Shown piece after piece: positions 23,782 to 35,739 of a stretch of DNA of 64,000 nucleotides (within the stretch, counting starts at the first letter, position 1; each line of letters opens with the position of its first letter). Below the pieces are notes generated by a model. It saw nothing but the letters and a program-made list of their open reading frames with translations, searched no databases and was not told the origin of the DNA. This DNA comes from Setaria digitata (taxonomy: Eukaryota > Nematoda > Chromadorea > Rhabditida > Setariidae): NCBI GenBank assembly GCA_003640385.1, contig RCAB01000051.1:159874-223873 (forward strand). The letters are read 5' to 3'. A program made the position numbers and the translations under genes.

Positions 23782-26700
23782 TCAAATCATCGAAAAAAGA
23801 AACGGTCGAGCACAGTGGAAGAGATCCAGATCAGGATCTAACGAACGTCCTAAACCTTCCAAAACTATAACTGCTAGAACAACTGTCGTAAATGATGGAT
23901 CCAATGCAACTTTATGACGACTTACGATTGAAAATAATTCATTCAACATTTCCGATATATTCAACTATAAATGAAATTTTATAATTTTTTTGTTTTTAAT
24001 ATTATTCTGAAAGGCCAAATTTGAAAGAGAGAGAAATACTTCACTTGTTTCCAACCCAATCCAAAATTTTATTTCAGTATGAACAGCTTGTACAACTATT
24101 TCGAAGCAACATAGCGGTCTGTTAACTGGCAAAGATCAGACTCATGTTAGAAATCCATAAGTTGACCTCTGAATCAGTTGTAATAATGTTATGACTGCCA
24201 TATTTAACCTCGCTCATAAGTACCGTCTCTTTCAACATATGACCACAACACCACCAGCAGACGAATAATCCTAATAAAGTGGTTGTTGTTGCGTTTGTAG
24301 ATTTAAGAACAACATACCCTTCTCAAACTGTTCTGGGATCGTGCTATTTGTACGACACGATCTACTTCATCATAAAATCGTTCTGGGTCTTTGCAATTCT
24401 GTTTCGGCGAATGTACAAGTAATAATTTACCAACATCACGACCCTAAAAAAGACTACCAGTTCCATCAGAATATTACCATGCGCATGCCGCAATGTTTAT
24501 TGTTTTAGGATTCAAAAGACTAACTACAGCTTCGTCATTTCAACAGTAAAATAGATAATCATCTGATAAAGGATTTCGTTATTTAAAAACAGGGAAAGTG
24601 AGAGAACATAAATTTGATCTGGTAATTTAAGAATTATTATCAACAAAGACCTCTAATATCAGATTAGTAATAAATCTGATAACGACTACTCTATCTCCTT
24701 GTGTTCATTGTGAAACCGATTGATATAGCAGTCAAATTTACTTACTCTCCTGTCAACAACTGCCCGAAAAAGAAGACGAAGTTTTTGCAGATTCTGTGGT
24801 GTTTCCTCAAGAGCAATCCCCGTATCTAGTATGACCAGTGTAGGTTCTGCAGATTCAAAACCATCATCAGTATAAGTAATCCGGATACCATCATTCACAT
24901 TAGCAAAACTTTTCAGTGCTGCCTTCTGGAAGTTTGTTTAAGGCTGTGTAAATGTTAACACAACGCACAAAGAAGATTGGAGAGAAAAAAAAGTTATATT
25001 TAGGCATCAGGATGAATGGAATGGAGAACAGAAAGAGAAAAACAGTAAAAGTGTTCGATAAAAGTAAAAAACGAAATATGCCAAACCAATCTGCTAACTG
25101 CAGTTCGAAAAGAACTAAACCATTTGGTCGACCACTGATTAGAATCATCCAATCTAAAGAGCTTTAAAAGTGACAAAACAGTAAAAAATCAAAAAAAGCG
25201 CTTATCGAGAGGTACTTGGTTCTATATTTTTAAAGAAGTTCATAAGAATCAACCTTAAGAGTATATTTCCAGGATGAAGGTCGCCGTGCACAAAATTATC
25301 CACAAAAATCATTTTCAGTAACGCTCTCACACCAATAAGTGCAATCTTTTTCTTCAGTACACTTCGTTCCATCTGTAAATGATCATTTTGTCTAAACAAA
25401 AATCTGAAAATAAGAGCTGATAGAAGTACAGTTCCATTACATCGACGTCAAATCTTTTACATTCTGCAAAAAGAAAAATAAACTATGAATAATTGATGTA
25501 TTACCAGTTGTTCATCGGCAACTAGTCTGCTGATGTACTCTCCTTTTTCAAATGTTTCAATAATTACATCTTTTGAATAACACATGACTCTAGGGAACCG
25601 TATTCTTGTCTTTTCAGAATCAAAGTTATCACTAAATCTCTGCAATTAAATAGAAAGAAAGTTCTGCAACAATTCTCTCTTAAAATAGTTAAGGAATTTT
25701 ATGATGCACCATATGAGGAAGCTAACTCATTCCAAACAGCTACCCGAAAAGCATTTTCTGAGGAATAGTAGGGCTTCATATCAATAGCGATACATATTAC
25801 TGGAGGTGCTATTTATTAAAAAAAGGCAGTGATATTAAACAGTGCTAACAAATGAAAAAAAAAAAAACCTTCAAAGCCATTGCTTCATTCCTTAAATCCA
25901 CCTGTAGTTCAAGCACTTTTCTGAACTGATTTAAACACGATACGGGATTTACATATGATAAACGAGGCACAATTATTTCCATTAAACGAACAACAAATTG
26001 CATTATCGATAAATCAATATCAATACTTTCATGAATTCCGCCTCTCGCAACCTAATTACAGTAAACGCATAACAATATTACTATAATTGATAAAACTGAT
26101 AATGGTATTTCTCAGTTGGAAACTTACTTTGATCGCAACATCAAGATATTGATCCTTTGCAAACAGCAATTGAATTCCCGTAATTTTCTCAAAAGCACGT
26201 ACATCAATGATTCCTTTGTAAACCTGCAAAAAAAAAAAAAAAAGATTTTGATGATTTTAATGGAAAGTAAGAAAATAAATTACCCCATCATGAATATAAT
26301 TATAAAACTTGAGTCGCAATTAATATGTTTAGGATTCTTTGTCCTACTAAACATCCTCAATGTGTAATCTAGGACCAACGTGTGCTTTCGAAATGTGGTT
26401 CGTATACAAAAGAATGGAATTAATAATCTTTTTTTAATATTAAGTAAAGCAAATCCGGCTAACATAATATCTGAATTCAATTTAATGTGAATATTATTTC
26501 AGGCGTGAAGGCTTTCACTCTTCTTGCTCCCCTCTCTCTTTTCATTCACTTTTCTACTCTAATATATCGAATAACCGTTTTCTTATTTCCCTTTTCATTT
26601 ATTTTCCAAGCTGTGCTATACCTGTGCAATACATCCAGAACCAACAGGATCCGCTTCTATCGAGACAACAAAATTTTTCCATTGGGGACCACCAAATAAA

Positions 26701-28408
26701 CGATTTAGCACATGTTCCGACAAATGCCATGGATGACACGTCGTTTTGTTATGCAGAACTGACATCTTAATAAAATAAAATATCGCTATCTTTCTAATTT
26801 TAAATAGCAATGTTATAACAAAGAAATATTAAAAAATTTTTGGAGAAATTTCTTCACTGTTCTGGAAAGAAACATTTAATTCAACACCTACTCTGTTGCA
26901 GAAATCCCTCGAAAAGATATCACGACGTGTACTTGCCCACTGACCTAATTTAATAAACGTGGGACCACTTCGCTGCACCAACCACAACATCAACCACCAC
27001 CACAATTCACGAAAGTCATTCCAAAAATATGTAATCGGTAAAGTGATCAATAAGGGAGTGAAAAAAAATGACAGTGATATTATCCTGAAAAGAGAACTGA
27101 TGAATAATGTCCCACAAGATCAAAAGTGTTAATTTGACAGCTGATGAAACAAAACAACTAGTACATTCTCTTCTTGCTTCATTGTAGGGTAGAACTCTTT
27201 AAGTAGATCTCTCAAACAGTGTGTTGTGTTATCAAAAATCAAAAAGCCAAATCTAATTTCCTAATGTACTCTTACTAAAAACACTGAACAACAAATACTT
27301 AATTCTATCAAACAAATAATACATTAAATATATCTCTATCTTCAAAACAACAATCTGAACACGTATTGCGTAAAAGGCCTACTGAGCTATCAATTAGTCT
27401 TATAGCGGAAACTCAGAAATGACTTACACTACATCTGTACTTCATGAACGATTGAAAAATATGTCATGAACAAATGGCAACAAGAAAAATCTCTAATAAT
27501 GTAAAACAGCGAAGAAATTTGAGAAAAAAAAAACTATAATTGCAGCTGATAATAATAATCGAAGGATTAATCAAGATTTAATCAGATGAAAAGTCACTAT
27601 CGACTATTAACCATCATCCACTTACTCTTTTCCTTGAAATTCATTAACTAATTAAAAATCACTGCTTTTCATCGGAGACGATTATTAAAATGCAAATGAA
27701 CTAAATTTGGAATTATCTTACAAATATAGACCAATGATGCCTGAACATATTTTGGATATTTTATGAGAAAAGTAAAAAACCTTAGCAATACTTTTACTGC
27801 TCGTACGCTTCTTCTATATAAGTAAATGACCATTCCGATAATAAAAGAGCTATTATTCTGCGCTGGTACTTCAACCTGCGACGAAGCAATCAACCATGGA
27901 TTCTCCCCTCTTGTTATTTTCATCTGTACTTGCAACTGATAAATTGGTTTCAATAATTACTATTATTATTATAACATAACAATAATTGCTATAATCAGTA
28001 TAAAATCATTTCATGCAAATAATCTTTGGATTTTACATAAAGTACTGTCGAGAATCTAATCAGTTCTGGGAAAATCACCGGGTAAGCTACTATAAACTTC
28101 CTTTTTTATTACAATGCAAGGACAAAAAATGATAAATCCATACAATGAAGACTTACCACTTCCTCTTTACAGCATAAATTTTGTACAACTGGCTTTATCA
28201 ATAGACCACCACCGAGCAATATTAAATCACACATTTTCAGTCTTTTTCGTACTAACTGCAACTGGAAAAACTTTTGTTGACAAAATATCCGGAAATTTAG
28301 TCGGAATTTCGTAGACATTACACATTTCAGCAACCGTCTTACGCCAATCACAGACCCTTCCATTCCCTGAAATTTTAGAACTTTATACCGGAAACCAGAA
28401 ATATACAT
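23782..28408 (-). CDS. ADCK2: ADCK2-like UbiB/aarF family protein (11 exons, about 600 aa)
   Basis: Member of the UbiB protein-kinase-like family; animal ADCK2 is mitochondrial and tied to coenzyme Q and lipid metabolism. Exons: 28408-28157 (Arg-rich, presequence-like; an inner ATG at 28363 is also possible), 27935-27722, 27084-26892, 26765-26622, 26223-26128, 26051-25869, 25639-25505, 25372-25254, 24908-24746, 24443-24318, 23964-23782. Family motifs in order: GPTFIKLGQWASTRRDIF (KxGQ region, exon 3), VGSGCIAQ (nucleotide loop), VAIK (lysine), NFVHGDLHPGNIL (catalytic loop), LDTGI (metal-binding loop, DFG position) and LEGLGRSLDPDLDLF at the end. Length is close to human ADCK2 (626). Oddity: the join of exons 2 and 3 does not keep frame with the sites I see (one leftover base against a needed two), so a microexon or a one-base error is likely near 27,084-27,722. 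All other joins close. Confidence 0.88.
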
Positions 28409-28931
28409 TGTTCAGCAATATCAATCGAGCTTAATATTCTAAATTTTATGCTCTGCACGCAGCAACTGACAATATAAAAAATTTATCCGTTTCGAACGAA
28501 AAAAGGGTTGCTGATGTTGAAGGCATCAAAAATTCAATATAGTATTTTTCAAATAAATCAGTAATCTAATTGCCTAGAAATAATGAGAAAAAAAAAAACC
28601 TAAAAACAACAAATGAGCAACTGGATGAGAAAAAAATTAAATGAAAAAAAAAAAACCAAATGAAACCAATTATAAAGTAAAATCCACGAAACAAACAATC
28701 ACTTCCCTGACCAAACTAATGTCAAATGAATCTAAGTTATCCATGCAACTAATGGAGCTTTTCCAACAAATTAAAATTACATAGCAGTTGTTTTGAACAT
28801 TTCTGACATCTGCACAACTACAAATTATTCACAGAAATATTTTATTCCAATCCAAAATTTTCTTCAAATTATGTACTGTACAAAAAAGGTGTAAATATAA
28901 GACCACAAAGCATTTAAATAGTCACTGCGGA
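28409..28931. other. Short spacer between WDR24 stop and ADCK2 start
   Basis: About 520 bp, AT-rich, with several A runs (for example 28,590-28,670). It contains the WDR24 3' UTR and the start region of ADCK2. No further gene is seen. The short spacing fits, but does not prove, co-transcription. Confidence 0.5.
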
Positions 28932-31900
28932 TTACTGAATGCAGGAATGGCCACATCCAGTGGGGCACTTTTTGTTTGCAGCAAACCATTCCGCATAGTG
29001 ATGGGGATGTCCACCATGAGTACATCCACGACACCAACTCCAAATACCGTGAACTGGTAAGGAACTAGAAAGCAAAAGAAATTATAATCATACAGATTGA
29101 TATCGCTAGAACCAATCATTGTATTTACAACATCAATTTTGCCATTTCACAAAAGCTAATTTTTCACTTTTTACCATTTCACTGATAAAAAGCGTCTGCT
29201 CAAAATCCGGTAAAGGGACAATCTTTAAATCTTTAAAAGAAAGTCTCCTTCCACAGTTAAACAACTAATCCACTTGTTATACCGTCATGGAAAGTGAAAT
29301 CCCAAATAACAATTAAAACTACAGAATCAAAAAAAACAGTACCAAAGGGAACAATTAAAATTGAATTTCCTCAAGCATTTCCTGCAATAAGGTGAAGACG
29401 TCACAGATACCGTCTTGCATTTAGCACACAGCAATTTGATGGATGTACTCTGAAACATCGTAAAGAGAGGCATTGAATAAAAGCCAAAATTCCTATTGGA
29501 AACAGAAGAACCTTGTGTTTAGAGAATATTCCTTAAAATATAGACTTACGAAAATTAATCTCACTAACGAAGGATTGGAAGATAATTCGGAAAAGCAAAT
29601 AAACTTGGAATCGGACATATATCCCGAAAAAAAAACATGGTAAAAGTCATATTATATATCCATTAAACCTAAGCCTCCCATTAAAATTTTTATGAAAACC
29701 ATAACTGCATAGGAATATTTTTCTCTTGCATACCACTTTATTCTTAAGTTCCTTATTTCATCCAGCGTTACAAACATAATACAAAACATAAAAATTAAAT
29801 ACCTCTAAATGTACAATAAAATGTATTAGGAAATAATTAAAATAGAGCTTAGTTCCTTGAGCCATTCGTCTTCACCAAACAGTGTTATTGATAAGCATCA
29901 AACATTATATAACTAAATTCCTTTGTACCATCTACAAAAATGTAGTAAACAGGGAAATATTACAGTATACCTCGTTACTTAGACTGTTAACAGCTGCAAT
30001 CCAGCAGAGTTTGATCACTTCTGCGGCAGTGTTCCATAGCTCATAACATTCCAACAAATCTAGGAAGAGTACTGTTGAATCAATATGTCATTCTACATAG
30101 AAAGAAGATATGTTAAATGATTTTAAAGAATGAGAGAAAATTCTAGAAATCGTTCGATTTCTGATTCAAGAATTGATAACCAAATACTAAAAATAGAAAT
30201 TAGGCTTCTAAATAATACAAATTAATATATTTACAAATTTTTTCAAACAAAAACTATCAACCGTTACATGAGTATTCTAATCTACACCAACAAAAGAGAT
30301 GCAAAAGAGTAAGACAATTTAAAATCAACAAATGTTCGCAAAGATACAACGCTGGATTGTAAATGAAAAAAGAGAATAACGGCGACTTAAACAGAATACT
30401 TACCAATGTAGTCGAGGAACCACAATTTCTGAGTGCTTAAATCAATGAACTCCTTTGATTTCTCTCCCAAAACCAGTAGCACTGATACACATGTTTGTAC
30501 ATCACCCTGTAAAAATCTCTTCACTACCTTCGATTAGTGAAAGTGCTTTCATCCCACACAACCCATCGTAAATGACAACAGTATCACGCATGACTGTTCA
30601 ATGGTCGCATCTATTTATTACATACAGTTAAAGCACTAACAGACTCAACTTTCTGTCCAACAAATTATTCTTGTAATCAGTTCACCGCATTTTTTATTTT
30701 TGTCCAAAAATAGAGTTGAAAATTGAGAATACGTTGCTTCATTAAGAAATAAACAAACAAATATTTCATTTTTTTGCATGTATTCNGTCCAAAAATAGAG
30801 TTGAAAATTGAGAATGCGTTGCTTCATTAAGAAATAAACAAACAAATATTTCATTTTTTTGCATGTATTCTTATCGAAAATTTAATTAAATTCAACTAAA
30901 TGTAGAAAATAAAAAATAATTTGAATAAACGTAGAAATTAGAAAAATCAAACATGAAAATCTAACACAAAAATTAAATATAAGGACAATCAACTCATAAT
31001 TTTTTCAGATATTCTTTCAAAAACTGTAATTTAAAATACAAATACAATCTTACCAAATCTGAGTGGAAATTAAACATAGAGCGTAATAATGGCAGTGGAT
31101 CCCATGATGGAGTACAAGCTAGTTCAGCTTTGATTCTCAAATTTCCTTGGAAAAAAAAAATGATAACCGCAAAACTCACTTCAACTTAAAAGCATTACTT
31201 CTACCACTTATTCTCAGTCGACTGTCTCTCTTTTTTTCTGCAATTTCACTAATTTCATTAATTTACTTAGCACTGAGAAATCTTATCTGCTTCATCAACT
31301 GGAACGACTTAACAATTCATACAGCAAAACTGAGTGTCATTACACTGGCTGACTATTGCTAATTCTTTGCATAATACCATGGATAAACTTCATGTAAAAA
31401 AAAAAACGGTATCAAAAATCAAAGAATACCAATCTGACATTGTTTTAATTCCCTTGTATGATTTGGTACTCTATCATCAAGATGCTCTTCCGAACTCGGA
31501 GAGCAACTTGTTTCCCCAAATTCGAATTCTTCATACGGTCGAGGAGTGAAAGCTTCCATCTTCAAATTTGCTGGTCCTTTGAAATCACTAAAACACTGTA
31601 CCTAAGATTAAGGACTTTTTTTTTATTTTTATTTTTTGATTATTTCTATATAACTGAAATTTACCAAACTATGACCAGTAATGTACAACAGAACTGTTAC
31701 TTCTTTAATGAAATTTACATATTGAAGATTTCCCACCAATTATATAGAAATAATCAAAAATAATCAATTCGAGTTATCAAATAATTTCAACAATACAGAA
31801 TATGAAAGTGATTTGTTATGAAAAATGCAGAACCAAAGGTAACTTATTATAAATTTAATTACTAACTAAGGCAGTGTGAAGTCAGAAGGATCAGTATTCA

Positions 31901-34900
31901 ACTCGTCAAGGTTAAGCTCACTATCACCAAAAAAGAAGTCTGATGAGGTAGAAACCACTTGTGGCAGTGCGCTTGAAAATATAGACTCCGTAACATCTTG
32001 TCCATCAACGTTTCTTACCACTCCACCAGACGATAAACTTGAAGGAAATCGAGATCGTGCTGCCGCATCATTTACACCAGCGCTATTATCTTTAGCTTAA
32101 CGAAATTTACATTCAGGTCTAAATATAAGTAATTCTGTACAATTTTCCAAAAAAAGAGCATTTTCATGTCAAGAAAAAAACTAAAAGTACAGATTAAAAG
32201 ATTATGCAATAAATAAAGTAAAGCATCTCATAGAAGAATCATCACACAAAAATTTTATAAGCACTTACTATCTGCATTTTCATGATCACTAGTAGAAGAT
32301 TCTCCACTTGATTTTTCGAAAAACGATGTAAATGCACAGATAAGACCGACGATACGCCATGTATGTGCGACATCATATTTCTTTACACTTTCAGCTATGC
32401 GACTATTGTGAAAACATAGTGAAGGAGTATCTTCACCATGTAATTTATATCTATACAAATAACAACTATAATCCATTGATATTACCGTCAAAAGTTCAAC
32501 ATAAAAATGCTAAGTTTTCGAACCTAGCATTAAAATTTACTAACCTTTTAGCCAAAATAATAAAGTGTTGTGGTGAAACTCGCACATTTATTTCAGTTGG
32601 TCGGCAACAAATCAAATAACTAGGAATGCTTGACTGGAAAGGATCATATTTTCGTCTCCTTGGTACAAATGTTTCACCTTTCCGCGCTTTCTCCTGCTCA
32701 ACCAGCGACTCATTCTTCAAATTTAATTGACTGCTTACTGCAATACTATGAAAAAATTAGCAAAAAATTCTTCCCAATTCCACATCACTAAACTTTCAAT
32801 CTTCAAAATCCTAAATAATTTTAAACATGTGGACAATTATAGCTTGAGAATGTAGTCAATCTCAGACGGGATCCGCTCTACCTACTGTTGAGCTCTCTAT
32901 TAACTATTAGTTATTAAATGTTCAAATTACTTTCCTAAATTATTTGTTATTATTTCCTAGTTCTTATTATTAGCTAATGGTTCCCTACTTCCTTGTTATT
33001 TATTGCCCGTACAAATGAATGTCCAAATCTCTGTTCACTTTCAGTAAAAAAATTAAAGCACACAAAGCTGAAAATTAAGTTTAGCACTTTAAAGTATATT
33101 AGTTTTTTACCATAGACGTGATACATATGTATTCATTTAATGAAGTCAGTTTTTACCTGCAACAGCTATAGTACCAGTAGGTGATATATCAACAGCTACA
33201 TCACTCACATGGTTTATTGGATGATGGGCATTTTCCATGAAATGCATTACCAACAAGCCGTCTTTGCCAGCTGAGAGAAAAATTTCTGAATCGTCCTGCT
33301 TCCAAGCCAGATCTAGAAAGTCGCGGTTTTTCCATCTCAAGCGTATAAAAAATAAATGGCATAAATTTTTCGTGTAGCTTAAAATTTACCAGAGCATATA
33401 TCACGATGCTCATCAAAACTAGCAAAAGGCAAGAATGGTCTCCGTATATCCCAAACATGTATGTTTATATCGTTTACAACAGAACAGCTAGCAACCTGTA
33501 AGAGACATGAGTTAGGACAGATTAACAAAACGTGATACTAATAACTAGCACTGTAAATCATTAATACGAACGTCTCAAGTGTTCCTGTAAAAAACCTGGT
33601 ATTTGTGCATTGGTCTCCAATATACTCGAGAAACAGATGCAGTAGCTTCTACTGAATACATGGCTGAATTTGGTGGACTTTCTGAACGATCGAACCATTT
33701 CCAAATCTTCAATTTCATAAAAACTTGAAACATGGTTACTAAAAAAAAATTTTTTACTTCAAATTAATTTTAGCTGTTCAAAAAAAAAAAAATTATTTCT
33801 TTATATTCTTCATTACAAAAAAATTGCACCCGTATAAATTTATCTCTGCCAGCAGTAGCAATTAGATTCTGATCGTCATAACTTGGATTCAGGGAAACAC
33901 TAGATGGGCCGTGATGTGCTACAAACTGGTATAATGGTCGGTCGTTTTTACGTAAATCCCAAAAACGCACAGAACCCCCGTCATCTGCAGCTACAAATAT
34001 ATCGTAGTGATTAGGATGGATACCAAATTGCATATCACGAACAGGATCACAAGAACCGCTCCTACAAATGATTGTTTTAAAATGAATGCATAACAAAATT
34101 ATAAACAATACCTTTGATAATTAAATAAATCGACATCAGGAAATATATGGCCATAATAATACAATACCAAACTATCACAAGTTATTGACACAGCTGCTTA
34201 CATAAATTTCTTGACTGGTTCTGGCAATCGAAAATCGTACTGAATCACCGCTGCATCTTTGGCTCCACTAATCAGAGTATTTTGATCGGTCTGATGAAAA
34301 CACACTTTGGTAGCTGAACGAGTATGGGCCTTGTAGGTATGGTCTGGAAGTGTTTGCAGCTATAGTTCGTAAAATATGTAGCAGTGTTTTAAACTATTTG
34401 CTACTGGAGAAACTTTCTGAATACACTTTTGCCCTTTCAAATTAATTTCTTCAAATAAGAATTTCTTCACCAAATCAAGAAACAAAGAAAAAAATGGTAC
34501 GCAAAGTAGCTTTCTCAACATTCCAGAGAACTACTGCTCCATTCGTCGATGTTGTAGCTATCATATTATCTGAAAAAAAAAAAAAATCGTGTCTAGAAAA
34601 ATAAATTTCAACATTTACGCCTAAGAGAACAGCTGAAATCTGTTAATTCAACTGTTAAGGCTCTCATGTCATTCATTTTTAATTAAATTTTATATTAAGT
34701 CATCTTTGTGCGTAATTCGCGATATGGATTCAGTTCCATCATAAACATTAAACAGGTTTTTAGCAACGTTGATTTCACGCATCTCTATGTCTTTAGAAAT
34801 CTCTTATTCCCACTGTGATTCAGCGTTTTACTTTTTACACAATACAATTATTTGAAAAAAAAAAAAACAACTAGAAAATAAACCGATTATATGACTCCAC

Positions 34901-35260
34901 GAAACATGACTTGCCGAATACATTAAGTTCAATCGTCGACTACGTACTGAACGAAAATCAGCAACGAAATTAAACCCATTTTCTTCGATCGCAAAAATTT
35001 TCAACACTGAAAGATTATAAATATCTAAACGTCCTTGATATTTTACAGTGGTACTACAAATACTCTTGAGCACCGTGAAAGTCACATTATTAAGTAAGGC
35101 AGAAAGAAAAAGACAAACATCCTTTACTGCCAGCAGCGGCTACCCGTGTAAAGTATTTATTTGGAGCGATCGAATCGATTTGTTCTTGCAAATCTACAAT
35201 GACACTTTGACGATGACTACTTTTTCCCATACGAACTGTTTCTTCTACAGTGCAACTCAT
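28932..35260 (-). CDS. WDR24: WDR24, GATOR2 subunit (17 exons, 785 aa, complete)
   Basis: Subunit of GATOR2, which signals amino-acid sufficiency to TORC1 at the lysosome. Exons: 35260-35128, 35006-34884, 34569-34501, 34343-34202, 34061-33830, 33706-33596, 33495-33390, 33312-33157, 32737-32545, 32450-32269, 32095-31867, 31587-31430, 31145-31054, 30506-30404, 30059-29971, 29449-29343, 29064-28932; 2358 nt, every phase closed. An amino-terminal WD40 propeller (about 1-350; VRFWDLRK, HVWDIRRPF) is followed by a helical region and an acidic linker. Then comes the conserved GDVQTCVSVLLVLGEK and YIDLLECYELWN segment. The carboxy-terminal RING-like cysteine cluster is complete: CAKC, CRKC, CSLC, WCRGCTHGGHPHH and CPTGCGHSC. 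Length is near human WDR24 (790). The ATG abuts TTTTTAG, a likely spliced-leader acceptor. It lies 480 bp downstream of mre-11. Confidence 0.95.
30702..30870. repeat. 84-bp direct duplication around a single N in a WDR24 intron
   Basis: 30,702-30,785 and 30,787-30,870 are the same 84 bases with one A/G difference, separated by N at 30,786. It has the same form as the join at 1562. It sits in the intron between WDR24 exons 31145-31054 and 30506-30404, so it does not touch coding sequence. Confidence 0.88.
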
Positions 35261-35262
35261 CT
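35261..35262 (-). other. Probable spliced-leader acceptor directly before WDR24 ATG
   Basis: On the minus strand a U-rich run ends in TTTTTAG and the next base is the A of ATG. No in-frame upstream exon is needed or seen, so this looks like a trans-splice site. Confidence 0.6.
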
Positions 35263-35656
35263 AAAAAGGAATAAATCAATTTAGATAAAAACATCTTAGC
35301 AAAACTTTACTTAAACACCTTCAATCTTCCTAATGAACTTTCCTGTTCGACTTTTCTGAAGAGCTAGCCGCAAAGAATTAAAGCCATTCATTATCTAGTT
35401 TCTTTTTAACTAAAAATCCTTTCCTAATCCCTAATCCTAATGGAGTACTATGTTAATGAAAATAAAATAATCCAACTCACAATCGCAATTTGTAAGTTAC
35501 CATTAAAATAAGAAATTAGGATTATAAAAAACAAGAGAGAACAAAACCGAATTTTTAAAAAAAATTAGCTGAAGCATATTTCACGAAATAAATAATAAAC
35601 AGAAGAACTGTATTATTTGAAAATTTTTGATGTAGAGCAAGAAATTCTTTTCAGCA

Positions 35657-35662
35657 TTTATT
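35657..35662 (-). terminator. Likely poly(A) signal of mre-11
   Basis: AATAAA on the minus strand about 78 nt past the MRE11 stop, inside the 480-bp gap to WDR24. Position and spacing fit a 3' end preceding a trans-spliced downstream gene. Confidence 0.5.
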
Positions 35663-35739
35663 ATTCGCATACAGGCTGTCAGATGCCACAGAGCATATGA
35701 AATATGAGATACACCGAAATATCAGATAAACCACCACTG

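Noticed and set aside
28922..29119. 65-codon minus-strand frame containing a hydrophobic stretch
   Set aside because: It is out of frame with the WDR24 last exon; the correct frame encodes the conserved WCRGCTHGG and CPTGCGHSC cluster.
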